From contig JAZSNL010000018.1 of assembly GCA_045536365.1 (NCBI GenBank), forward strand, positions 1 to 64,000: a DNA stretch of 64,000 nucleotides, in the 5' to 3' direction. The stretch is from JAZSNL01 sp045536365 (GTDB lineage: Bacteria; Bacillota_I; Bacilli_A; ML615J-28; CAG-313). Numbering within the stretch: the stretch's first letter is position 1; each line of letters opens with the position of its first letter. A model generated the notes under the pieces. It was given only the letters and a program-made list of their open reading frames with translations, searched no databases and was not told where the DNA came from. Positions 17,201-24,228 of this stretch are shown here, one piece after another. Position numbers and translations under genes: made by a program.

Positions 17201-17733
17201 TTGAACAATATACTAATTTACCAACATTTGAATATACATTAACAGGTCTTATTGAAAATGATGAATTAGATATTAATATTATTCCTAAAGTATCAATTAC
17301 AGATACTTTAACAGTAGGAGAATATGATATTATTATTGAAGAAGTAGTAAGTGTAAATTATAATATTACTTATAAAAAAGGAACACTAAAAATAACTGAA
17401 CATACTAACTGTACAGGAGGCACTGCAACTTGTACAAAGAAAGCAGAATGTGAACTTTGTCATAAAGAATACGGTAATTTACTAGATCATGTATTTAATA
17501 ATTATGAGTATGATAACAACGCAACACAAACTGAAGATGGCACAATTACATCTAAATGCGAACACTGTGAAAAAACTGATACAAAAGTATTACCAAATAC
17601 AAAACTATTAAATACAAATAATTCTTCAAATACAGTATTACAAATATTAATAGGTTTATTAATAGGTATAGTATTAACATCTGGAGGCTTTATTTTATAT
17701 TTCAAAGTAATAAAAAAGAAATTTAATAAATAA
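14263..17733 (+). CDS. Large surface protein with GLUG-like and MBG-like repeats
   Basis: 1156 residues. A signal peptide ends about HA-ND (28/29). Residues about 180-290 have GLUG-like repeats (GGIVGS, GGLIGS patterns with N.G.I units). Several immunoglobulin-like/MBG-style modules follow, with YDG, YGT and SGEYQI signatures. A Cys-rich segment (about 1048-1105, CTGGTATC, CELCHKEYG, CEHCEKT) is followed by a linker and a C-terminal membrane helix (about 1125-1147) with a Lys-rich tail instead of LPXTG. This predicts an extracellular adhesin held by its C-terminus. It is co-transcribed with the TetR gene 8 bp upstream, so expression is probably switchable. A strong terminator follows. Confidence 0.8.
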   Translation: MKKIRLIFILTVLFSFVFIIQNKSFVHANDEHSHIYDNGICTCGEYEEPEYHQHHNTGWIVDNAGKLLWFVNKYNSGETSKNLYIKSDITLPSDYKWVPLGTIEHPFIYSVYPVNDVVYKINLGNQEVNTSNYGFIGVLGDDIGEKSTIENIAVYGNFTISASVDSVGSIIGRTKSITKVENVSSYVNMTLLENGVGSTNIGGIVGSSVRELELNKTANFGNLSLNGAYEGVGGIVGSMSLGSVNSVINYGNIEANTAKYLGGLIGSINFTNFNGFSNSANLGEIKGKSFDISVENNKYTLNPGDLVGFLYTSNTNLFNNNYYINEHAYGAVINNTLMIDAVKTNEEDVSSGKLAYLLKEDFGQKLEDEEKEAYPILGSDLVYQVYKCDNETVFYSNINQNEEHDINYSASENAIHVTCSNCDYHGLIELVSIDPLYYDKTVKKVTIQTNIEDLDLSQIEIEYNAEPIFPGTYTASFTYQGLTASLEFEILKGIPDKSMLIYHPLTNTLVYDGNKKEVNLYSSNEPGLGDISVSFTMNNKEVDLCNAGTYAVKVEVLEGKYYQAHVFDILEVFTMVNIEPKEITLEWTKTTLFYEEGKNIYTPSYELKGLCYQDKPIMQFSQIGTGIGTFTTTIESNDNNYKLVGDNLTTSFTVKKILVETPVIKPALYKSGVTQTADITDTEYYTVKENKGGSSASRYPVVLELKDPSKYTWETTDSSSLTVYFFIHYYESNWTTYPTISDWTYGEEPLKPTYEVDNSYLDITVMYRKIGGVYSKTFPTEVGEYEVIFISEKEDNRAYPLDDVVLKFNILKANPLCGIDSVFTIDYGTKLSDINLLGFGDGKWSFTSDENKIYSSGEYQIDLLFTPTNTKNYNTITKTVTLIVNKIPVLFEAPLKNNGLVYNNTFQPLVIPGNVIGGDLYYKVNDGEWSKDIPLKEQAGKYEVFYKVIGKENYLDIEEQSFIVEIKKVNLTIEPKNYEIEQYTNLPTFEYTLTGLIENDELDINIIPKVSITDTLTVGEYDIIIEEVVSVNYNITYKKGTLKITEHTNCTGGTATCTKKAECELCHKEYGNLLDHVFNNYEYDNNATQTEDGTITSKCEHCEKTDTKVLPNTKLLNTNNSSNTVLQILIGLLIGIVLTSGGFILYFKVIKKKFNK

Positions 17734-17735
17734 TG

Positions 17736-17786
17736 AAAAGAATCCATATTGAAATGCACCCCATTTCAATATGGATTCTTTTTTTA
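17736..17786 (+). terminator. Strong terminator of the adhesin operon
   Basis: A 19-bp perfect stem: AAGAATCCATATTGAAATG at 17738-17756 pairs with its complement at 17762-17780, followed by a T-run. The A-run on the left means it could also act in reverse. Confidence 0.93.
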
Positions 17787-17841
17787 TATTTTTACAAAAA
17801 TTATAATTATTATGATATAATAATTAAAAGGATGTGTTATT

Positions 17842-18708
17842 ATGAAGAAAGTTTTAATGCTTTTTTTATGTATCGTATTAATATTTTCTCTTGTATCTTG
17901 TTATCGTTCAAGTAAAAAAATCCAAGAAATCGACGAAATGTTTAAATCTTTTAAGCAAAATAATAATTATGTTTTATTAACTTATTATGAATTAGTAATA
18001 TCTGGTAAACATTATGAGCTTTCTTCTATTAAATATAATGATAGAAAGTTAAATATTGTGTTTTTAGAAGAAGAGGGTTTTTATTCATATACTGTTGATG
18101 AAACAGGGAAAAGTTGTGAGTTTTTATATACCTTATATAATAATTTTGAAACTATTCTTTTAGGATACGTAGAATTACCATCAAAAGTAATTGATGGTAA
18201 CTGGAAAGATTCTTGTTTCTATTTACGAATTGATGATCCTATAAAAGATGATTTTGGGCAGGTTTATTGTTGTTTTAATACAATAAATAAAGAAATTAGT
18301 TATGTAGATGAAGTCTTAGAAAATCAGAACTATTCTATGGATAAAAATAGAAGTGATAGATATACTTTTTCATATAAAAATTATGCATTATTTAATCAAC
18401 GTTTTTATGTTATTGATAATCAAACAGGAAATAAAAAAAGAATTTCAAAGTCAATTTTAAGAAAATTTGATGAAGGAAAAAGAATTAATAAATATATTTC
18501 ATTTACAACTTTTGGAGTAATACAAGCTTATGTTATTGAAAATGATATATATTTATTATTTAGCTTTGGTTCAGATCCTCTAGCTGATAATTTATATTAT
18601 TATATTGTAAAATGGAATTTTGATACTGAAGAATGTGAATTTGTAACTACTATTTATTTTGATTATTATCAAGAATATGCAGATGATATGATTATTATTA
18701 ATAAATAA
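17842..18708 (+). CDS. Predicted lipoprotein
   Basis: 288 residues with signal and lipobox LVSC, lipidated Cys20. The remainder is a soluble beta-rich domain with repeating Tyr/Phe strands and no recognised family. A single gene between terminators, with AAAGGA upstream of the ATG. The 299-bp stretch after it (18709-19007) has a terminator and GC-rich debris. Likely a surface lipoprotein; role unknown. Confidence 0.7.
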   Translation: MKKVLMLFLCIVLIFSLVSCYRSSKKIQEIDEMFKSFKQNNNYVLLTYYELVISGKHYELSSIKYNDRKLNIVFLEEEGFYSYTVDETGKSCEFLYTLYNNFETILLGYVELPSKVIDGNWKDSCFYLRIDDPIKDDFGQVYCCFNTINKEISYVDEVLENQNYSMDKNRSDRYTFSYKNYALFNQRFYVIDNQTGNKKRISKSILRKFDEGKRINKYISFTTFGVIQAYVIENDIYLLFSFGSDPLADNLYYYIVKWNFDTEECEFVTTIYFDYYQEYADDMIIINK

Positions 18709-18769
18709 ATAGTTTATATAATAAGATAAGGAGCATTTTTTCAATTTTACTGCAAATTACTATTCCATG

Positions 18770-18910
18770 ATAATCAAACAATCAAAAATCAGTGTCCAAA
18801 AATTCAATATGAATTGGACACTTTTTTCATATTAAGTTGACACTTGAGAAAGTAAAATCGGACAAATAGATATATAGCAGCGGGGGCGCCAGTCTCGTGT
18901 GGGGAAGAAT
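18770..18910. other. Intergenic debris with a GC-rich patch (18709-19007)
   Basis: Holds a 24-nt segment (ATAATCAAACAATCAAAAAT, 18770-18789, continuing to 18793) that recurs with one change at 42782-42805, then a terminator and a short GC-rich patch (GCGGGGGCGCC near 18879). No ORF. It may be a decayed mobile element shared with the 42.7-kb gap. Confidence 0.35.
18791..18827 (+). terminator. Terminator-like hairpin
   Basis: AGTGTCCAA pairs with TTGGACACT (18814-18822), with an inner AATTC/GAATT pairing, then a T-run. Confidence 0.75.
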
Positions 18911-19007
18911 CATAGTATTTTATTTTAGAATGAAAATTATCATTTTACATAATAAATCAACCATAATATTATATAATTAAATTAACATCTAACAATAGGA
19001 GGAATAT

Positions 19008-19943
19008 ATGGAATTTACTATCATTTTTGTAATATCATTAATAATATTAATTGCTTTAGTCATTTGTATAATAATCATTGATAAAAATTATAGTGATTTT
19101 ATCCTTAAAAATAGTATTTCAATAGAAAAACTTCGTTTAATAAATGGTAAATATCAATTTCATAGTGTTAAACACATCGAATATTCACATTCATATGATA
19201 ATGAAAACTTTTATAGCTTAGTTTCACCTAAAGATTTCTTAATATATAAATTACAAGACACAAAAGAGGAAGTTCAAAAAAGCATTTCAAATACAATAGA
19301 TAATCAAAATAAATATGATTTTTATAAAAGTGCTGTTCTTGAAATAACTAGTTTTGGAGAGTTTCATAAAGAAATTCCTTTTAAAAATAAAGCTAGAATA
19401 CATAAGTTAGAAATTACTTTATTTAATAAATTAATTAAAAAACCTGATTTAGATTTTCAAATATTTATTAAATTAATATTAACAAACATTCAAGGTTCAT
19501 ATATTTGTTATAAAAAACAAACTTTCAGCATTCCTGAAATAGAAGACGTTGTTATAAGATTAAATGATAAAAACAATGGTAGATATAATGATAGAGATAT
19601 TTGGGATTCTTTGTGTAGAGTTGAAAGAGCTAAAGTATCTAATAAAATGAGATTTTCTATTTATCAAAGAGATGGTTATAGATGTAGAATTTGTGGAAGA
19701 AAAACTGATGACTTAGAGGTTGATCATATCTTCCCCATCGCAAAAGGTGGTAAATCAACTTATGATAATTTACAAACTTTATGTCATAGTTGTAACTATA
19801 ATAAATCAGATAGTTTTGAATATGCAGAAAATAAAAAATGTCCTCAATGTGGCGCATTAATGAAATTGAAAAATGGTCAGTATGGTAAGTTTTACGGTTG
19901 TACTAACTTTCCCCAATGTAGATATACAGAGAAAATAAGATAA
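19008..19943 (+). CDS. Membrane-anchored HNH endonuclease with topoisomerase-type zinc finger
   Basis: 311 residues. An N-terminal membrane helix (about 2-24), a middle domain of unknown fold (about 40-200), then an HNH core: the Cys pair CRIC (Cys226, Cys229), VDHIFPIAKGG (Asp239-His240), DNLQTLCHSC (Asn254 region, Cys259, Cys262). The C-terminus has a zf-C4 topoisomerase-like zinc ribbon (CPQC at 278-281, then GCTNFPQC). The HNH and ribbon should bind and nick nucleic acid; the N-terminal helix would place it at the membrane. AGGAGGA upstream supports the start. It precedes the RiPP cluster, but that cluster has its own consensus promoter, so a functional link is not shown. Confidence 0.8.
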   Translation: MEFTIIFVISLIILIALVICIIIIDKNYSDFILKNSISIEKLRLINGKYQFHSVKHIEYSHSYDNENFYSLVSPKDFLIYKLQDTKEEVQKSISNTIDNQNKYDFYKSAVLEITSFGEFHKEIPFKNKARIHKLEITLFNKLIKKPDLDFQIFIKLILTNIQGSYICYKKQTFSIPEIEDVVIRLNDKNNGRYNDRDIWDSLCRVERAKVSNKMRFSIYQRDGYRCRICGRKTDDLEVDHIFPIAKGGKSTYDNLQTLCHSCNYNKSDSFEYAENKKCPQCGALMKLKNGQYGKFYGCTNFPQCRYTEKIR

Positions 19944-19987
19944 TTTGTATAATTAAAAGTAATATGTCAATAAAAAAGATTAATATG

Positions 19988-20016
19988 TTGACAAATGTTG
20001 TATTATAAGATATAAT
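19988..20016 (+). promoter_or_regulatory. Consensus sigma-A promoter of the RiPP cluster
   Basis: TTGACA (19988-19993), 17-bp spacer, TATAAT (20011-20016): a perfect consensus match, 23 bp before the precursor start codon. It predicts strong constitutive initiation. Confidence 0.88.
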
Positions 20017-20039
20017 TAGAATACAAGGAGGATTTTATT

Positions 20040-20153
20040 ATGAAAGTTATCAAGCGTTCTTTAAAATTAAACCAAAATGATAAGCTTTACTCTATGACAT
20101 ATAGATCTGAAAGTAGAAGTAAAACTTCTTGTCATTGCTCTTGTAGCAAATAA
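20040..20153 (+). CDS. RiPP precursor peptide, 37 aa, C-terminal CHCSCSK core
   Basis: A 37-residue ORF too short for usual gene calling. The start has AAGGAGGA 7 bp upstream, and the gene directly follows a perfect promoter. The N-terminal two-thirds (MKVIKRSLKLNQNDKLYSM) would serve as leader. The C-terminus is Ser/Thr-rich and ends with three alternating cysteines, CHCSCSK (Cys31, 33, 35). A hairpin with weak T-tract follows, then a radical SAM/SPASM maturase and an ATP-grasp ligase on the same strand. Small Cys-rich peptide plus radical SAM/SPASM is a known RiPP layout (sactipeptide/ranthipeptide type), so thioether formation on these cysteines is inferred. No protease or exporter is adjacent. 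Confidence 0.8.
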   Translation: MKVIKRSLKLNQNDKLYSMTYRSESRSKTSCHCSCSK

Positions 20154-20159
20154 AAAAAT

Positions 20160-20191
20160 GAGTCTATTTAATAGACTCCTTTTAATTTTTA
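20160..20191 (+). terminator. Leaky terminator/attenuator between precursor and maturase
   Basis: GAGTCTAT, loop TTA, ATAGACTC (20160-20178), then an interrupted T-tract. The imperfect tract suggests partial termination, giving more precursor than enzyme transcript. Confidence 0.7.
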
Positions 20192-20222
20192 CGATAAAAT
20201 TAAATTTAAAAAGGAGGATATT

Positions 20223-21533
20223 ATGAAAAGTTCTTTTTATAATTATTATTTTTTATATAATAATAAACATTATGTGTATAACATTTTATCTACAGCAATT
20301 ATTGAATTAGATGAAGAAGTTGATTATGCACTAAAAAACAATAATATTTCTAATATTCCTGAAGATTATTTAGATGATTTATTGGAAATGAATTTTATTA
20401 TTTCTAAAAATTGCGATGAAACATCATTATATAGATACTATTATGATACTACTAGGTTCACATATACTGCTGGTGAATTTAGATTAATGTTTATTCCTAC
20501 GTATAATTGTAATTTAAGATGTCCGTATTGTTACGAGGGACAGCATAAAGCTAGTTCTAAAATCACTATGGAGAGTACGAATAAAATAATAATGTTTTTA
20601 AAAAATCAAATTAAGAATAGTTATATTCCAATTGATAGAATTGTTATTTCACTATTTGGTGGTGAACCAACGCTATGTTATGATGAAATGCAATACTTTA
20701 TTGAAAGTGTTAATAATTTAGCTAATGACTATAAAATTGAAATTGTATATGATATTACTACAAATTTCACAATTGTAACTGATCAATTTCTCGATTTAAT
20801 TAAAACATATCGAATTAATACTCAAGTTACTATTGATGGGACTAAAATCCAACATGATTCTAGAAGAATTACTGCTTCTGGAAGGGGAACTTATGATTTA
20901 ATTATACATAATTTAGAACGTTCACTCGATAAAGGTCTAAAAGATCACATAACAATTAGAATTAATACAGATGAAGATAATGTTCTTGATTATGAAGAAG
21001 TTTTTAGGCAAATGTTAAAATATTCTGATGATGTATATTTTGGTATTATCAATAAGTATGCTGGAAGAAATGATGGATATTCAAAAAAATGTTTGGAAGA
21101 AAATGTTATTACAAATTTATTTTCTGATAAACTTTCAATTCTATACAAATCTTGTGGATTACAAATACCAATTAAATTTGGTAAAAAAAATCCTTGTAGT
21201 CTAAATTCTATTAATAAATTTATGATAGATAATAATTTAAATGTTTATAAATGTGATTTACTTTTAAATCTTGAAGAATACAAAGTCGGCCATATTAATG
21301 AAAATGGTGAATTTATTAGAAATGAAAATTATTACAAACAAATGAGTTATAGTCCTTTTAATTTTGATGAATGTAAAAATTGCAAATTACTTCCGCTATG
21401 TGGTTCAAACTGTCCAGGAGAAAGAATATTAAAAGAGAAATATTTAGGTGGAGAGATTAAAAGAGGTTATTGTTTGATGAATTTTGAAAAATTAGAACAA
21501 TATTTAAAATCATATATAAAAATGGTAGAATAA
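20223..21533 (+). CDS. Radical SAM/SPASM peptide maturase
   Basis: 436 residues. The N-terminal about 80 residues look like the small peptide-binding (PqqD/RRE-like) region of such enzymes. The radical SAM cluster motif is CNLRCPYC (Cys96, Cys100, Cys103), followed by GGEPTL. The C-terminal SPASM region binds auxiliary Fe-S clusters: NPCSLN, KCDLLL, then CKNCKLLPLCGSNCPG and a late YC. This is the canonical order and length of sactisynthase/ranthipeptide-type enzymes. AGGAGG precedes the ATG. It lies 69 bp after the precursor and 1 bp before the ATP-grasp gene, so the two enzymes are translationally linked. The expected target is the Cys-rich precursor tail; bond type cannot be told from sequence. 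Confidence 0.9.
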   Translation: MKSSFYNYYFLYNNKHYVYNILSTAIIELDEEVDYALKNNNISNIPEDYLDDLLEMNFIISKNCDETSLYRYYYDTTRFTYTAGEFRLMFIPTYNCNLRCPYCYEGQHKASSKITMESTNKIIMFLKNQIKNSYIPIDRIVISLFGGEPTLCYDEMQYFIESVNNLANDYKIEIVYDITTNFTIVTDQFLDLIKTYRINTQVTIDGTKIQHDSRRITASGRGTYDLIIHNLERSLDKGLKDHITIRINTDEDNVLDYEEVFRQMLKYSDDVYFGIINKYAGRNDGYSKKCLEENVITNLFSDKLSILYKSCGLQIPIKFGKKNPCSLNSINKFMIDNNLNVYKCDLLLNLEEYKVGHINENGEFIRNENYYKQMSYSPFNFDECKNCKLLPLCGSNCPGERILKEKYLGGEIKRGYCLMNFEKLEQYLKSYIKMVE

Positions 21534-21534
21534 T

Positions 21535-22299
21535 ATGAAATTTTTAATTGAAAAAACAAATTTTATATATGTTTACTTAGATACAAAAATAGTTATTAAT
21601 TTAATCAAACAATCCAAAGAGCACACTTATATAAGTATGACATATTCCAAATTGAAATTATATAATGATTATGATGATGAAAATAATTTATCTGAATTTA
21701 TTCCAGTTGGGACAATTGAATTTGTACAATATTTCTATAAAAAATTTTATAATATTCAAAGAGAAAATTCTATTGAAATACCAAAGGAATTAAGAAATGA
21801 TTACTTTTTAAAAAGAAAATACAAAATATTAAATTGGAATGAACTTCCTACAGAAGGATCTTATTTTATAAAAGATGCTACTGATGAAAAAACTTTATCC
21901 TTTATGGGAAACATTGATATATTTATAAATAGATATAATGATGAACATCTAAAAAATCATTTATATGTTTGTTCTGAAATAGTTAATATACAAAGTGAAT
22001 GTCGATTTTTTGTTGTAAGAGGGGAAATTAAACAGGTATCTTATTATAGAAGCTGTTTTAATCGGAATATAGATTTAAATCTTATAGAAAAAGCTATTAA
22101 CATATTAGATAAGAAAGAAAACTTTCCTAGGTCATATTCACTAGACATTATGATTTCAGATAAAGGTACAGCATTATTAGAAATACATACTTTCTTAGGG
22201 TTGGGAATTCATAATTATATGTGGGATGAGTCACTACTTGATGCATATGTAGATTCTCATAATTATATTATTAATTATAATTGTTTAATAGAAAAATAA
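21535..22299 (+). CDS. ATP-grasp ligase, R2K-like (formerly DUF4343 type)
   Basis: 254 residues with an ATP-grasp pattern: IPVGTIEFV (about 56-64), a nucleotide-binding Lys in YFIKDA (Lys113), Glu148 in VCSEIV, Arg157 with a following RGEI turn, SYSLDI (Asp204) and a metal-binding acid in LLEIHTF (Glu216), followed by GLGIHNY. This resembles the R2K ATP-grasp clade known from peptide-modification and phage contexts. The start is 1 bp after the radical SAM stop. ATP-grasp enzymes activate a carboxylate to form amide or ester bonds, so this protein may cross-link or cap the precursor. NCBI's grasp-with-spasm systems pair the same enzyme classes. The subclass call is by eye. Confidence 0.75.
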   Translation: MKFLIEKTNFIYVYLDTKIVINLIKQSKEHTYISMTYSKLKLYNDYDDENNLSEFIPVGTIEFVQYFYKKFYNIQRENSIEIPKELRNDYFLKRKYKILNWNELPTEGSYFIKDATDEKTLSFMGNIDIFINRYNDEHLKNHLYVCSEIVNIQSECRFFVVRGEIKQVSYYRSCFNRNIDLNLIEKAINILDKKENFPRSYSLDIMISDKGTALLEIHTFLGLGIHNYMWDESLLDAYVDSHNYIINYNCLIEK

Positions 22300-22333
22300 A
22301 ATGCAAATTAATATTAACTATATATTCTAGTAT

Positions 22334-22371
22334 TGTAAAAGATTCTACTGATATCAGTAGAATTTTTTACA
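22334..22371. terminator. 38-bp near-perfect palindrome after the RiPP cluster
   Basis: Two 19-bp arms (TGTAAAAGATTCTACTGAT and its complement with one mismatch) with no loop to spare. It follows the ATP-grasp gene and can act as a terminator. Its right arm is copy 1 of a 20-bp repeat seen twice more downstream. Confidence 0.65.
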
Positions 22372-22386
22372 GCCCATTTTTCTACA

Positions 22387-22545
22387 AAAAGGAGATTATC
22401 AAACGGTCCTATAGAAGGTATAAATTCGATAATAGCAAAATTAAACGGAAATGAAAATGGCTATACCAATTTTTTTCGTTTTAAAAATAGAATTATCTAT
22501 TCTATTAATAAAGATATTCCATTAAAAAATAACACAAAAAAGTAA
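22387..22545 (+). pseudogene. C-terminal fragment of an ISL3-type transposase
   Basis: One open frame reads SNGPIEGIN, then NGYTNFFRFKNRIIYS and ends KDIPLKNNTKK and stop. The NGPIEG...YGY.NF..FRNRI pattern is the conserved C-terminus of ISL3-family DDE transposases. The catalytic body is absent, so this is a fossil. A second, related fossil lies on the minus strand at 45100-45262. Confidence 0.75.
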
Positions 22546-22556
22546 ATGTGTTGGCA

Positions 22557-22586
22557 AAACCCCCTACTCATATGAGTAGGGGGTTT
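22557..22586. terminator. 30-bp perfect palindrome
   Basis: AAACCCCCTACTCAT and its exact complement (22557-22586), with GC-rich arms unlike the surroundings. It could be a transposon-borne terminator; it lies right after the transposase fragment. Confidence 0.7.
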
Positions 22587-22831
22587 ATCAGTAGAATTTT
22601 TTACAGGTCTCATATTTTCTTTTTTTATAGAAATTTTAATTATATCTATCAGTAGAATTTTTTACAGACCCTATATTCTTATATATGAAATATTTTAATT
22701 TGGCGATAAAATAATATTTTCCATTTAATTGTTTACATTACTGAGATAACTAAGTTATCTCTTTTTCTTTTATTTATAGTATTATTCTACATTTTATGAT
22801 AAAATATTGTTATATTTTGGAGGGATGTTTC

Positions 22832-23195
22832 TATGATTATATATTCTAATACTAAAGGCGGATTTGTTGATGATGTTAGAAATGGCATCATTGCAAAGAA
22901 AATTGAAGAAGAAATTATTAAACATAATATTAATCATCATAATGATGGAGAATACCGTGCATGAGATAATTCTCTAGTTCAAATGCGAAATGCACTTGAT
23001 GATATTGAAATATCTGATGAATGTAGTGTTGCAATAGAATATCAAATTCCTCTAACAGCAAAAAGAGTAGATTTTCTAATTGGCGGAGTTGATGAATTTA
23101 ATAATAACAGTATTGTTGTTATTGAACTTAAACACGTGAGTTTAACATTTTGTCTGCATTGTTATATAAGTCATGCTGATAAAAAGTCTCGATAA
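22832..23195 (+). pseudogene. Truncated DUF2075/Schlafen-like helicase gene (N-terminal nuclease part)
   Basis: Starts with a good GGAGGG site and reads YSNTKGGFVDDVRNG..., then EYRA, an in-frame TGA, DNSL..., and later VAIEYQIPLTAKRVDFLIGG and VVIELKH. I recognise the N-terminal nuclease-like domain of DUF2075-type DNA/RNA helicase proteins. At the TGA, family members have Trp (TGG), so a single base change made the stop. The sequence diverges after ELKH, and the helicase part is missing, so the gene is doubly broken. The unrelated tail to 23195 is short. Confidence 0.7.
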
Positions 23196-23295
23196 TTATT
23201 AAAAAAATATTCAAAATAGTTAAAAATCAATAAAATACTACATTAAATAAGGTTAGACTGATAAAAATTCTAAATATCAAAGAAAAATATAAAAT

Positions 23296-23359
23296 AGACA
23301 TTTAGTTAATGTGAATCTAGGACAGCAAGATGAAAGGTCTACGTTATACCAACTTTAAT
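23296..23359 (+). repeat. 64-bp dispersed repeat, copy 1 (possible structured RNA)
   Basis: Shares about 50 of 65 aligned positions with 26543-26607. Both keep AGAC at the left and GTCT about 45 nt later, a small CATTTAGT.AATG hairpin, a TAGGACA block and CAACTTTAAT at the right end. The surrounding 23196-23421 gap has no gene. Confidence 0.5.
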
Positions 23360-23430
23360 TATGAATATGGAATTGTAGAAAAATAAGGTAAAATATTGTA
23401 TAATAATATTATATAGATGAGGTGAAGATG

Positions 23431-24228
23431 ATGCTAACAAAAGAACAATTAAAAAAATCAATTGACAAATATGGAGATAGTTCTAAATTAGTTAATAGAT
23501 TAGGAATAACTGAAGAAGAAGTAACTGAAACAGTAGTACTTGCTCCTTGGTGGCATCCTAATAAACTATATAATAATTATGATTGTAAGATTGAATTATT
23601 AAGTGATGAATTTCCAGATGTTCATAGAATCACTTTTAATAATAAATCGTTTCTTCATATAAGAAGTTATGTTGGAGCAACCAATGTAGGTGAAACAGTA
23701 TTATTACTTTCATTTACTAAATGTAAAAAAATTATATTTGTGGGCTCAGTTGGAGCAATTTCAAATGATGTCAATATTGGAGATTTAGTTGTTCCATCAA
23801 CTAGTATTTCAGGAGAAGCATTTTCGAGTTATATGTATGAAACTATTAATAAGGAGTTATTACATAAGGAATATCATCCAACAAAAGAATTATATGATGA
23901 TACAACAAATTATTTAAAAAATGAAAATATTGATTACAAAGATATTAAAGTTTATAGTGTAGATACAATTGCTTGTCAATTCGCCCATATTGATGAAATA
24001 TTAGATTTAGGATGTAAAGCAATAGAAATGGAAACATCAGCTTTATTTAGTGCATGTCAAGTTACAGAAAAAGAGTGCGTTGCATTACTTGCTGTATCAG
24101 ATAATACTATTTTAAATAAATCATTAATTAGTGGTAGAACAAATGCAGATATGGAAACATATCATAAAACAAGATATGAAGTAATACCTAAAATAATATT
24201 TAATTTAGTGGGGGTAAATAATGAGTAA
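23431..24228 (+). CDS. Nucleoside phosphorylase-superfamily protein
   Basis: 265 residues with PNP/UDP phosphorylase-MTAN fold hallmarks: a glycine-rich loop VGSVGAIS, GDLVVPS, the substrate-site motif AIEMETSALF and a late LLAVSDN. The third of three clustered starts (GTG 23422, ATG 23428, ATG 23431) has the best spacing from GAGGTGA. The gene's last 8 bp overlap the next gene, a PIN-like nuclease, so the two form one unit. It may be a housekeeping nucleosidase, but its setting at the edge of a defence island recalls phosphorylase-fold effectors in conflict systems (for example DtcC of Detocs, which cleaves ATP). That role is inferred. Confidence 0.8.
   Translation: MLTKEQLKKSIDKYGDSSKLVNRLGITEEEVTETVVLAPWWHPNKLYNNYDCKIELLSDEFPDVHRITFNNKSFLHIRSYVGATNVGETVLLLSFTKCKKIIFVGSVGAISNDVNIGDLVVPSTSISGEAFSSYMYETINKELLHKEYHPTKELYDDTTNYLKNENIDYKDIKVYSVDTIACQFAHIDEILDLGCKAIEMETSALFSACQVTEKECVALLAVSDNTILNKSLISGRTNADMETYHKTRYEVIPKIIFNLVGVNNE

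Larger units (their letters stand above)
22353..22667 (+). repeat. Three copies of a 20-bp repeat around an IS remnant
   Basis: ATCAGTAGAATTTTTTACAG occurs exactly at 22353-22372, 22587-22606 and 22648-22667. The first two copies bracket the ISL3-like transposase fragment. The pattern suggests terminal repeats of a decayed element or repeated insertion into the same sequence. Confidence 0.75.

Noticed and set aside
17733..17915. 60-codon ORF over the adhesin terminator
   Set aside because: It spans the strong terminator hairpin and overlaps the next lipoprotein start in another frame.
22832..23195. Alternative genetic code with TGA as Trp
   Set aside because: TGA is the natural stop of the methyltransferase at 28053 and other genes, and Trp is TGG throughout; only one broken gene has an internal TGA.
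23196..23421. Known riboswitch before the phosphorylase gene
   Set aside because: I compared by eye with purine, TPP and preQ1 core sequences and found no match; the second copy is not near a similar gene.
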